From Bryobacteraceae bacterium (lineage in GTDB: Bacteria; Acidobacteriota; Terriglobia; Bryobacterales; Bryobacteraceae): 64,000 nucleotides of DNA. The notes under the pieces were generated by a model. That model saw nothing but the letters and a program-made list of their open reading frames with translations, made no database searches and had not been told where the DNA came from. Of the stretch, positions 33,630-41,545 are shown piece by piece; position 1 is the stretch's first letter, and each line of letters starts with the position of its first letter. Position numbers and translations under genes: made by a program. Where the stretch lies: the NCBI GenBank assembly GCA_947458745.1, contig CANGYQ010000005.1:1-64000 (forward strand), given 5' to 3'.

Positions 33630-35039
33630 CTAACGTTTCAGTTGTGCCGACGCTTGGGCCGGCGGAATGGTGGCTGACAAGGGGTTCGACTTCAGATATC
33701 GGGCCCAATCGTCTGGTAACCCGGGCTTGGTGTCCACCAGAATTTCGAGGATTCCGCGACGAACCTCCGGGGTCAACGTGGCGAAATCTTCGCTCTGATC
33801 CCGTCCGGTCAGCACTTCAAACAGGCGCCTGAGAATGTAGTCCCGGGCAGGTCCCGGTAAGGCATCAAAGGCGTCAGAATAAATGAGATAACTGCAGGGA
33901 AACTTGAAAATGCGCTTGTTCAGGTCAAAGTCGCGCAAGGAACGGCCCTGCCGATCCTTCGGACCCAGCGCCGCGAACTCCGCCGCAAAGCGGGAACTGC
34001 CCTCCACCGGCGCGGGCAACGCTACCTCTTTGCTGAACAGCAGATAACGGAGCGTCGCCTCGGCTGACGCTTCATATTGGAGCCGCGTGTTCTCGGAAGG
34101 ACCCTTCAGCGCCACGCCTTCTTTCTTCGCCTGCAGTTGATCGGCGTGCAGACCCAGGCGGTAGCGGTAATTGGTTTCGGTCACAAAATTATGCATCTGC
34201 GTCTGGTGGGCCAGCACCAGGTGTGCCACGATGTCGCTGTGTGGGGTGAGGTAGCGGCTGGTGTCGATCAATCCGCCCAGTTGCGGGAGATTCTCCCCGA
34301 AGCCACCGGTGCCGTTCGGCCCCTGGTAGTTGCCGATGTGCTTCAGTGCCAGGGCCGAGCCAGTGACATACCAGCCACCCCAGCGATCTTCAAGCGGCGT
34401 CTCGTGACCCATGGTGTAGAGCGGCGCGCCACCCTTGGGGTTACCGGCGGCTGAGGTCAGAACCGAGCGGACCACCACGCCCGGAATGCGGCGCGTACCG
34501 GCGGCGATGTGGCATTGCACGCAATCCAGTTGAGCCCGCTCGAACCGTGGCTGCTCCACCTTCTGCTCACCCAGGACATAGAAGACCGCTCCCTGCGTGG
34601 CATCAAAGGCGATCAGCTCCAGTGATTTGGCGTTCTGGACCTGGCCGACGTAGACGTTGTCGTTGAAATAGAGCGCTCGCGGCGTCTTGGGCCCGATGTG
34701 CTGAAACTGGAGGCTGGTCTTCGAAAACACCAACGTCTGCGAGTTCTCCGGCACGCCCAACAGCTTCAGGACCGACTTCAGGTAGCCATGCTGCGGCTCA
34801 TACTCCAGTTGCGCCTTGCCCTGCTCCAACTGCCGGTTCAACTGCGTGATCTGGTCACCCAGCGTATTCGAAGTGCGGTAGTTGATGGGCGCATCGCCAA
34901 ACGGCAGGAAGCCTTGGTTCTTCACCACCACGGGCGGAGCCGCGCCGCCCCCGTTGGCTTGTACGCTGGCGCTTCCATCTTGTGCTGCCCCCACCCCGGG
35001 AAGGGAAGCGAAGCCGAGAACGAGAGCGAGGCTTTTCAT
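33630..35039 (-). CDS. Exported protein with a single CXXCH haem site
   Basis: About 469 residues from the ATG at 35039, which opens directly onto a signal peptide (KSLALVLGFASLPGVGAAQ). One haem-c site, CVQCH, near residue 175 is followed by RRIPGVVVRSVLTSAAGNPKGG. Long helical C-terminal part. It resembles uncharacterised large monohaem proteins of acidobacteria and planctomycetes; no distal Met is obvious. It heads a two-gene unit with the TlpA-like redoxin. I do not recognise a named family. Its upstream region carries a repeated 18-base element. Confidence 0.7.
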   Translation of the reverse strand: MKSLALVLGFASLPGVGAAQDGSASVQANGGGAAPPVVVKNQGFLPFGDAPINYRTSNTLGDQITQLNRQLEQGKAQLEYEPQHGYLKSVLKLLGVPENSQTLVFSKTSLQFQHIGPKTPRALYFNDNVYVGQVQNAKSLELIAFDATQGAVFYVLGEQKVEQPRFERAQLDCVQCHIAAGTRRIPGVVVRSVLTSAAGNPKGGAPLYTMGHETPLEDRWGGWYVTGSALALKHIGNYQGPNGTGGFGENLPQLGGLIDTSRYLTPHSDIVAHLVLAHQTQMHNFVTETNYRYRLGLHADQLQAKKEGVALKGPSENTRLQYEASAEATLRYLLFSKEVALPAPVEGSSRFAAEFAALGPKDRQGRSLRDFDLNKRIFKFPCSYLIYSDAFDALPGPARDYILRRLFEVLTGRDQSEDFATLTPEVRRGILEILVDTKPGLPDDWARYLKSNPLSATIPPAQASAQLKR

Positions 35040-35350
35040 GCAAACAGTCAATCTAGATCGACATTAGTATGATTTGATTCGTGAGGTCAAGCGAATAATC
35101 AGAGGAGGTCCTGAAAAGTATCTGTATCTGTAAGAAAAAAAAGGAATAATTATGTGTATATGTCTATCGACATTAGGGTGATTGGCGCGAAAGAATGGGG
35201 CTAATCGTGCGCGGAGCGTCAATCAGTGGCGTTTGCCGGGGGCGCTGACAAGCCGCCTGGGTGGAGTTCCTCGCGCACCAGCACCCTAAGCGGTCCGGCT
35301 ACGAGATCGTGCATCAGGGCCGCGTTGCCGGTGCCCGTGAAGTCACCCGT
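35040..35350. other. Intergenic region with A+T-rich core
   Basis: About 310 bases between the monohaem protein gene and the S1/P1 nuclease gene. The part 35100-35160 is strikingly A/T-rich (runs of A and TATGTGTATATG), unlike the surrounding DNA. 35220-35340 looks like non-functional coding-like sequence with no intact frame. A promoter for the minus-strand haem-protein gene is expected here. Confidence 0.5.
35057..35183. repeat. Two copies of an 18-base direct repeat
   Basis: ATCGACATTAGTATGATT at 35057-35074 and ATCGACATTAGGGTGATT at 35166-35183 agree at 16 of 18 positions and lie 109 bases apart, upstream of the monohaem protein gene. The arrangement suggests binding sites for a regulator, or the ends of a lost element. 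Confidence 0.5.
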
Positions 35351-36214
35351 CTACTTCACCGTCTTCTTGATGATCTCAGCCAGCCGCACGCCGGCTTCGG
35401 CCAAGCGCTGGATCACCACCGGTTGGCCGTCGGTGATGTATTGCTGTGTCAGCCGCACCACATCATCCTTGTTGGCCGGTACCCGAACGCCCTTGTAGAC
35501 CACGTTCTGCGCCAAGGTCCATGATTCAAAGGTCCAATCAGATGGCTTCAACTTGGCGGCCATGGCGGGGGAGATCGCGGCCTTCACCTTGGCTTCCGGG
35601 TTCTGAATGCTGCGCAGAATCGTGGAATCCCACACGCTGTGCAAGGTCAGATCGCGGGCACCGGGTACCAGGTTGACGGTGACGTCGTTGCCGCCTTTGT
35701 CGTTGTTGCGGGCGGCGGCGTGCAGCGGTTGGTGGATGTCACCACCAAAGTGGAGCAGCCACATTAGGGCGATGGCGCGCTGGTGATCGGTGAGCTTCTT
35801 GTTGCCCAACTGCTTGATCACTTCCTCGATCTTGGCCACCGCGCGCGGCGGCGACACCTTGGCGGCGGCTTCCAACTGTTTGGCGGGAGACTGGCCGGCT
35901 ACCGGCGGCACCAACAGGTTGATGTGATGCCAGTTGTCGGTGGGCGGCAGTGCCTTCAATTCGGCCGCCGTCAGGACGCAATCGGGACGGATGTTGCCGC
36001 TGCGCTGCCCACCACGGATGTTGTCCGCGCAAGTGGCCAGCTTGTCCAGCGCGACGGTGCCGCCAAACCACTTCTGGATGATGGTCAGCGCCTTGGTGCC
36101 CGCCAGTTGTTCCTGCGCCACCTTGCCGATCAGCTCATGCCCTTGGTCGCCCCAGGCCCACATCTGGGAAGCTGAAATGAGAACAAGGCCGACGAGCAAA
36201 GCTGGTTTCCGCAT
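35351..36214 (-). CDS. S1/P1-type zinc nuclease, exported
   Basis: 287 residues. After a signal peptide (ISASQMWA) the mature protein begins with Trp-Gly (WGDQGHELIG), as required because the N-terminal Trp is a zinc ligand in this family. Other ligand regions: DNIRG, NWHHINL, MWLLHFGGDIHQPLH, GGNDVTV and LHSVWDS. These trinuclear-zinc enzymes degrade single-stranded DNA and RNA and 3'-nucleotides, probably for phosphate or nucleoside scavenging in the periplasm. Confidence 0.93.
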   Translation of the reverse strand: MRKPALLVGLVLISASQMWAWGDQGHELIGKVAQEQLAGTKALTIIQKWFGGTVALDKLATCADNIRGGQRSGNIRPDCVLTAAELKALPPTDNWHHINLLVPPVAGQSPAKQLEAAAKVSPPRAVAKIEEVIKQLGNKKLTDHQRAIALMWLLHFGGDIHQPLHAAARNNDKGGNDVTVNLVPGARDLTLHSVWDSTILRSIQNPEAKVKAAISPAMAAKLKPSDWTFESWTLAQNVVYKGVRVPANKDDVVRLTQQYITDGQPVVIQRLAEAGVRLAEIIKKTVK

Positions 36215-36290
36215 GTCCTCATACTAGCCTTGTCTGGCCTGGCTCTTGTCTGGGAGCACCAGCCCTCCACTGGCCCCCGGTCATTTGGGC

Positions 36291-37190
36291 CTAGCGCAGG
36301 CAGGCCTGAGCGACTTTGGCGGTGGCGGCATGAATCGCCACCGTATCTTCCAGCTGCTGTGCGTAGCCGCCAGCGAGCGTGATCGCAACCGGCACGCCGA
36401 GTCCGCGGGCCGTCGAGATGACCACGCGGTCACGTTCGGCCAAGCCTTCTCTGGTTAAGGCCAGGCCGCCGAGCTGGTCCTCCTCATAGGGGTCGGCACC
36501 CGCGACATAGAACAACAGTTGCGGGGCAAAGTCCTGGATGGTCCGCTCGCACACCCGGCGCAGAATGGAGGCGTAGTCCTGGTCCCCGGTGCCGTTGTTC
36601 AGGTGGACATCCACGTTGGAAGGGGGCTTCACCGCCGGGTAGTTCTTGAACTGGTGGAGCGAGATGGTGAGCACCGACGGGTCATCGGCGAAAACCGCCG
36701 CCGTCCCGTTGCCGTGGTGGACATCGCAATCGATCACCATGGCGCGCGCAATGCGGCCGGAGCGCTGCAGGGTGCGGATGGCCACCGCAACGTCATTGAC
36801 CGCGCAGAAGCCCTCGCCATGGCCAGGAAAGGCATGGTGGAATCCGCCGCCGCAGTTATAGGCGACGCCATCTTCGAGCGCCAACTGCGCGGCCAGAATG
36901 CTGCCGCCCGCCATCAGCCGGAACGCCCGCACCATAGCTTGCGAATAGGGAACTTCCAGACGCACGATCTGGGCGTGGGTCAACGTGCCGTGCGTCAGTG
37001 CGTCCACCCAGGCCGGCGTGTGGACTAGCAGGAGGTCGTCATTAGAGGCCGGGTCGGGCCGCAGGAGGTCGGATTCCGAGGCGATGCAGTCACCCAACAG
37101 CCGGTCCCGGACCATCTGAAACTTCACCGATGGAAAGACGTGCTGCTGTCCGAAGTGGGGGTCGTACCCGGGATGGTGGATGATGCGCAT
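36291..37190 (-). CDS. Histone-deacetylase-family protein
   Basis: 299 residues. The arginase/deacetylase fold active site is intact: GGGFHHAFPGHGEGFCAVNDVAVA (paired His), DCDVHHGNGTA (zinc Asp and His), and GADPYEEDQLGGL (second zinc Asp), with a Gly-rich LAGGYA near the end. It resembles bacterial deacetylases and polyamine/acetoin-utilisation-type hydrolases; the true substrate is unknown. It is divergent from mdh, with about 90 bases between. Confidence 0.92.
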   Translation of the reverse strand: MRIIHHPGYDPHFGQQHVFPSVKFQMVRDRLLGDCIASESDLLRPDPASNDDLLLVHTPAWVDALTHGTLTHAQIVRLEVPYSQAMVRAFRLMAGGSILAAQLALEDGVAYNCGGGFHHAFPGHGEGFCAVNDVAVAIRTLQRSGRIARAMVIDCDVHHGNGTAAVFADDPSVLTISLHQFKNYPAVKPPSNVDVHLNNGTGDQDYASILRRVCERTIQDFAPQLLFYVAGADPYEEDQLGGLALTREGLAERDRVVISTARGLGVPVAITLAGGYAQQLEDTVAIHAATAKVAQACLR

Positions 37191-37192
37191 AA

Positions 37193-38218
<1,026 letters not shown>

Positions 38219-38244
38219 CGCTTTTCACAGCAAGAGAAGTAAGG

Positions 38245-38280
38245 AAGCCCGGGCAGGAAGCTGCTCGGGCTTTTGTTTTT
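38245..38280 (+). terminator. Intrinsic terminator after mdh
   Basis: AAGCCCGGGCAG (38245-38256), GAAG loop, CTGCTCGGGCTT (38261-38272): 12-bp stem with one G-T pair, running into TTGTTTTT. Classic intrinsic terminator 27 bases after the mdh stop. Confidence 0.93.
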
Positions 38281-38298
38281 GGAGGGCGCTGCTGGGGT

Positions 38299-38688
38299 TC
38301 AGCTACGTTGCAATGTGCGAAGCTGCCGCATTAGCTCGCCGATGCCCAGTTGCATATCGTGGTCCAGCAACTCTAGCTGACCACCCAGGTGCCGATGTAG
38401 CCAATACGCTGGGACAGCAATCAACAATCCCAGCGCGGTGGGTGCCTCTGCGTGCGCGAGTCTCTCCACAACTGCCGCCAAACAAGTCCACGCGTCCCCT
38501 CCACAGCCCACGAACGAAGTGATGATGCAGAACACGGTCGCTAGTAGGCCGAGCCATGGCGCGATCACGATAATCGTAGCCAAGCCATTAACGCTGCGCC
38601 GCAGTTCGAACAAGACCGTGCGGCGTCTCCGATCGGCAGCGCGTTCCACTAGGTGCAGGATGTCAGCGTGTGACGGTGAGGCCATCAT
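38299..38688 (-). CDS. Short MotA/TolQ/ExbB-like membrane protein
   Basis: 129 residues. Two or three hydrophobic segments. PWLGLLATVFCIITSF followed by VERLAHAEAPTALGLLIAVPAYWLH is the ExbB/TolQ proton-channel pattern (GLLGTV ... TTALGLLVAIPA). It lacks the usual N-terminal membrane helix and cytoplasmic domain and no ExbD, TonB or MotB gene is adjacent, so it may be a reduced orphan member. Confidence 0.7.
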   Translation of the reverse strand: MMASPSHADILHLVERAADRRRRTVLFELRRSVNGLATIIVIAPWLGLLATVFCIITSFVGCGGDAWTCLAAVVERLAHAEAPTALGLLIAVPAYWLHRHLGGQLELLDHDMQLGIGELMRQLRTLQRS

Positions 38689-38764
38689 CGTTTTGGACGC
38701 CGGGGCCAGGCGCAGAGTTCCTGGTGCACTTAGCCGAGCGCATGCATTATGGAAGGAGTGTCTT

Positions 38765-39343
38765 ATGCCACGGACTGAAGACTACGTCACCGGCCTCCGC
38801 GAGCGGCTAGCGGACCCCGAACTGTCAGCCGCGTACCTGAAGGCCTGCCTAGAGGACCCTGACCCTCGCGTCTTTCTGCTGGCACTGCGGGACGTCGCGG
38901 AAGCTAACGGCACTTTCATAGCCGAATCCCCGCGGGCACAACGGAACTGCGAGAGCCTCTACCGGGCGCTGTCTGAGGAAGGCAATCTTTCCGTGCAGAG
39001 CTTGACCGCGATCCTGGGTGAGGTCGGGTTGAAGCTGTCCATAGAGCCGGCGGATACTGTGAATCTCGCCAACCGGGACGAGCTGCTGGAATTGCGCAAG
39101 CAGGCGCTCCGCAGCAAAATTGCCACGGGAGTGGACTCGCTCCGCCGCGGCGAAGGCATCGATGGCGAAGAGTTCTTCCGTCAGTTGGAGGCGGAGGAAA
39201 AAGAATACCCTACTACTGCCAGGGTTTCACTTTCTGATCGACTACCCAGCCGATGGGGTCCTGATCGCCGGCGGCGGACATCTCCCGCCGGAAGCGCTGG
39301 CGAATCTGACTCTCCACCATCGGCCGAACCGATTCGAAGCTAA
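38765..39343 (+). CDS. Orphan HigA-like addiction-module antidote protein with C-terminal extension
   Basis: About 192 residues from the ATG at 38765 (GGAAGGAG 6 bases upstream). Residues 1-95 match the 'putative addiction module antidote' family: LADPELSAAYLKACLEDPDPRVFLLALRDVAEA, ESLYRALSEEGN, LTAILGEVGLKLSIEP. Residues about 100-140 (RSKIATGVDSLRRGEGIDGEEFFRQLEAEE) resemble the tail of ParD-type antitoxins. No HigB toxin precedes it. The last 45 residues are low-complexity and overlap the 3' end of the opposite gene, so the original stop may have been lost. Confidence 0.75.
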   Translation: MPRTEDYVTGLRERLADPELSAAYLKACLEDPDPRVFLLALRDVAEANGTFIAESPRAQRNCESLYRALSEEGNLSVQSLTAILGEVGLKLSIEPADTVNLANRDELLELRKQALRSKIATGVDSLRRGEGIDGEEFFRQLEAEEKEYPTTARVSLSDRLPSRWGPDRRRRTSPAGSAGESDSPPSAEPIRS

Positions 39344-39749
39344 TCTCGTGGCCAGCACGCAGGTCCCACGCAATTAATAGTGGGTTGTTGCCACCCCACA
39401 GGGGATCGCTGATCACAATTGCCACTCGCGCTGAGTCCGGTGTCCAAGCCACGAACGTTGCTGCAGGTGTGTTCGAACTGTCGTCCCGTCGAGTAATGAT
39501 CTTGGGCCATAGCCCGCCGCTGATTGCTATGTCTACGGGTACATCCGAGCCCCACCGGTGATGGACCCAGTACTCGACTTGATGCTTCCCGTCGGGTGAG
39601 GGGCCCAACACCATCCGTTCGCGAGTTGGATTGATGTGCGGAACAACGGAGCCCACTCCGAAGACCAAGCCAAGCACCAAAAGGAAAACAAGCATCAGGC
39701 AACCGCATCCGGTGCCCACAGCATTCGAGTCACTGCTACTGTCCGACAT
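39213..39749 (-). CDS. Single-helix membrane-anchored protein, unknown
   Basis: About 178 residues. An N-terminal membrane helix (about 14-34, LMLVFLLVLGLVFGVG preceded by CGC) and a beta-rich outer domain: MVLGPSPDGKHQVEYWVHHRWGSD, TFVAWTPDSARVAIVISDPLW, NPLLIAWDLRAG. The repeated strand pattern resembles two or three WD/YVTN-like blades. The start overlaps the stop region of the radical SAM gene by 14 bases, suggesting one operon. Unrecognised family. Its 3' end overlaps the antidote gene by 131 bases on the other strand. Confidence 0.65.
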   Translation of the reverse strand: MSDSSSDSNAVGTGCGCLMLVFLLVLGLVFGVGSVVPHINPTRERMVLGPSPDGKHQVEYWVHHRWGSDVPVDIAISGGLWPKIITRRDDSSNTPAATFVAWTPDSARVAIVISDPLWGGNNPLLIAWDLRAGHEISFESVRPMVESQIRQRFRREMSAAGDQDPIGWVVDQKVKPWQ

Positions 39750-40758
39750 TCTGGATTTGGACCAGCTCTTTTTCGGGCATGGGCACAGGCTCCAGGGTCT
39801 GTTTATCACGCCAGAAATCGATGAGGGAGGTCTGGTGGACGCAGCTGACGGTGCAGGAGGGGGCGCAGCCCTTCTTGGTCTTGTACTCGCGGCGGACGTC
39901 GTCGACGGTGTACTCTTCTACCGGCTTGCCTGGATAGCCGCGTTGCTGGCTGCAGTAGTGGACTAAACCGTCTTCGCAGACGTAGAGGTAGCGGGCGCCG
40001 GCGCGGCACTTCCAATCGTTCGTGCGGCCTTCGGCGATGGCTTCCTGGAAGCCGTTGAACCGCGCGTAGCTGCGCTTGGACAGGGCGCGGATCTTGTGGA
40101 AGACTTCCTTCGATTCCGGGGCGAGCGCCTTCAATTGGCCGCTGCCGTCGTGGATGATGCCCACCGTGGAGCTGAGGCCCAGTTCAATGGCGCGCGTGGC
40201 GACGGTCCAGGCATCCTGCGGATTGCGCACACCGGCGCCGATGACCGAGTTGATGTTGACGTGGAACAGCGCGTACTCGGCCAGCCACTTCAGGCGCAGG
40301 TCCAGCGTCTTCAGGCTCTTCTTTGAGACATCGTCCGGGGTGACGTTGTCGATCGAGATCTGCAGGTGGTCGAGACCGGCGTCGTTCAGCGCCTCGATCT
40401 TATCTTTGTTCAGCAGGAAGCCGTTGGTGATCATGCCCGCGATGGCACCGTTGGACCGGATGCGGGCGATGATCTTTTCAATATCGGGGTGCAGCAGCGG
40501 CTCGCCGCCGGAAATCGTGATCAGCGTCGCGCCCAGGCGCCCTAAGGCATCGATGCGCGAAAACATCTTTTCCAGCGGTACAGGAGCGGAAAAATCGTCG
40601 TACTCGTTGCAGTAGCCGCAATCCAGGTTGCAGCGCCGGATGGGGATGATATGCGCCTGTACGACATGATCGGTGGACAGCAGTCCTTTCCCGATCAGTT
40701 TCAACTCCCGCTTCAGGCGCTCCCAGGCGCGCTGCTTCTTGAGTTCGGAATGCGGCAC
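39736..40758 (-). CDS. Radical SAM protein with C-terminal Cys-rich (SPASM-like) region
   Basis: 340 residues with a GTG start. Cluster motif CNLDCGYC (CX3CX2C) near residue 43, Gly-rich ISGGEPLLHPD for SAM binding, and MITNGFLLN. The C-terminal third has Cys residues in KCRAGARYLYVCEDG, YCSQQRG, KKGCAPSCTVSCVHQ, enough for an auxiliary cluster. It resembles HpnH/MoaA-like enzymes of unknown product. The N-terminal leader (about 1-35) is helical and basic. It is followed by, and overlaps, the small membrane protein gene. Confidence 0.88.
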   Translation of the reverse strand: MPHSELKKQRAWERLKRELKLIGKGLLSTDHVVQAHIIPIRRCNLDCGYCNEYDDFSAPVPLEKMFSRIDALGRLGATLITISGGEPLLHPDIEKIIARIRSNGAIAGMITNGFLLNKDKIEALNDAGLDHLQISIDNVTPDDVSKKSLKTLDLRLKWLAEYALFHVNINSVIGAGVRNPQDAWTVATRAIELGLSSTVGIIHDGSGQLKALAPESKEVFHKIRALSKRSYARFNGFQEAIAEGRTNDWKCRAGARYLYVCEDGLVHYCSQQRGYPGKPVEEYTVDDVRREYKTKKGCAPSCTVSCVHQTSLIDFWRDKQTLEPVPMPEKELVQIQNVGQ

Positions 40759-40844
40759 AAACTGTCAGTATAACGGGATTGGCGGAGAATATCGACCGGA
40801 AGTCGGATTACGCCAGGGGCATCGCGGAAAACTTCCCATGAGGC

Positions 40845-41237
40845 TCACTCTCGGACGCGGGGGACATCGGTCGCTGTAAAGTCCTGCCCCTTGTAGAGCA
40901 GCGGCTCACCAGACCAGCGGGCCAATGCGAACGACGCACAGTCTCCGAAGTTCAGTCCAGCCGGATGACGGCCCTTGCCGAAACGCCGAAAGGCGGTCCG
41001 GGCCACTCGTAACTGGTCTTCACCAAACGGCACGATCTCGACCGCCGCCCGCTGTAGGAACTGGTCAAGATCGGCACCCGCGTCTTCGCCAGAGCGACCC
41101 TCCAGCACCATCGCCGCCTCCAGGACGGAAACGGCCGACATTACCTTACGTGGTGCATTCTCAATGAGCGAAACAAACTCTGCGCGTTCCGGCTCATCTT
41201 GCAGGATCGCGAGCACCGCGGAAGTGTCGATCGTCAT
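40845..41237 (-). CDS. vapC: VapC-family PIN-domain ribonuclease toxin
   Basis: 130 residues. PIN acidic residues: Asp in IDTSAVLAIL, Glu in VSVLEAAMVLEGR, Asp in NFGDCASFALA and Asp in KGQDFTATDV. It overlaps vapB by 4 bases (ATGA). Distinct from the vapC at 13.5 kb in sequence and in antitoxin type. Confidence 0.92.
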   Translation of the reverse strand: MTIDTSAVLAILQDEPERAEFVSLIENAPRKVMSAVSVLEAAMVLEGRSGEDAGADLDQFLQRAAVEIVPFGEDQLRVARTAFRRFGKGRHPAGLNFGDCASFALARWSGEPLLYKGQDFTATDVPRVRE

Positions 41238-41491
41238 CGCGTCGGCACTCCCCGGTCGTCATAGCCCAAGATTTCGTCATCGGTGAGAGTGGAAATCACC
41301 GGGCGCCGGGCGCAGCGCAGCGCGATAGCATTCAGTTCATCAGCCAATCGTAGCGGGCTCCGCGTGCGGTTCAGTCGGTCGTAGCGCTCGACGACTGCGG
41401 TGCGAATCGCTTCCGTCAGCGTCTCGCCCGTGAGTTCAACCAGTTGACGGGCCACCCGCTCAGTCTGCTCGCTCTTGATGCAAATTGGCAT
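41234..41491 (-). CDS. vapB: VapB-type antitoxin (PSK/Rv0623-like)
   Basis: 85 residues. N-terminal RHH-type segment (MPICIKSEQTERVARQLVELTGETLTEAIRTAVVERYDR) and a C-terminal toxin-binding tail (DDEILGYDDRGVPTR), as in the Rv0623-type VapB family. Transcribed from the palindromic region just upstream and coupled to vapC. Confidence 0.9.
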   Translation of the reverse strand: MPICIKSEQTERVARQLVELTGETLTEAIRTAVVERYDRLNRTRSPLRLADELNAIALRCARRPVISTLTDDEILGYDDRGVPTR

Positions 41492-41498
41492 AGAGTTC

Positions 41499-41516
41499 TA
41501 CCTTTATATAAAGGTA
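41499..41516. promoter_or_regulatory. Palindromic operator upstream of vapBC
   Basis: TACCTTTATATAAAGGTA is a perfect 18-bp inverted repeat, 8 bases upstream of the vapB ATG. It includes TATATA, which could be part of the -10 element. VapB dimers bind such palindromes to repress their own operon, so this is probably the autoregulatory site. Confidence 0.75.
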
Positions 41517-41545
41517 TCATGCAGGATAGAATCAGCGCCTGAACT

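Noticed and set aside
35220..35350. Possible pseudogene fragment next to the S1/P1 nuclease gene
   Set aside because: Both strands give short coding-like stretches, but I could match none to a family and there is no intact frame.
38438..38764. 109-codon N-terminal extension of the antidote protein
   Set aside because: Runs antisense through the ExbB-like gene and lacks conserved sequence; the ATG at 38765 has a strong ribosome site.
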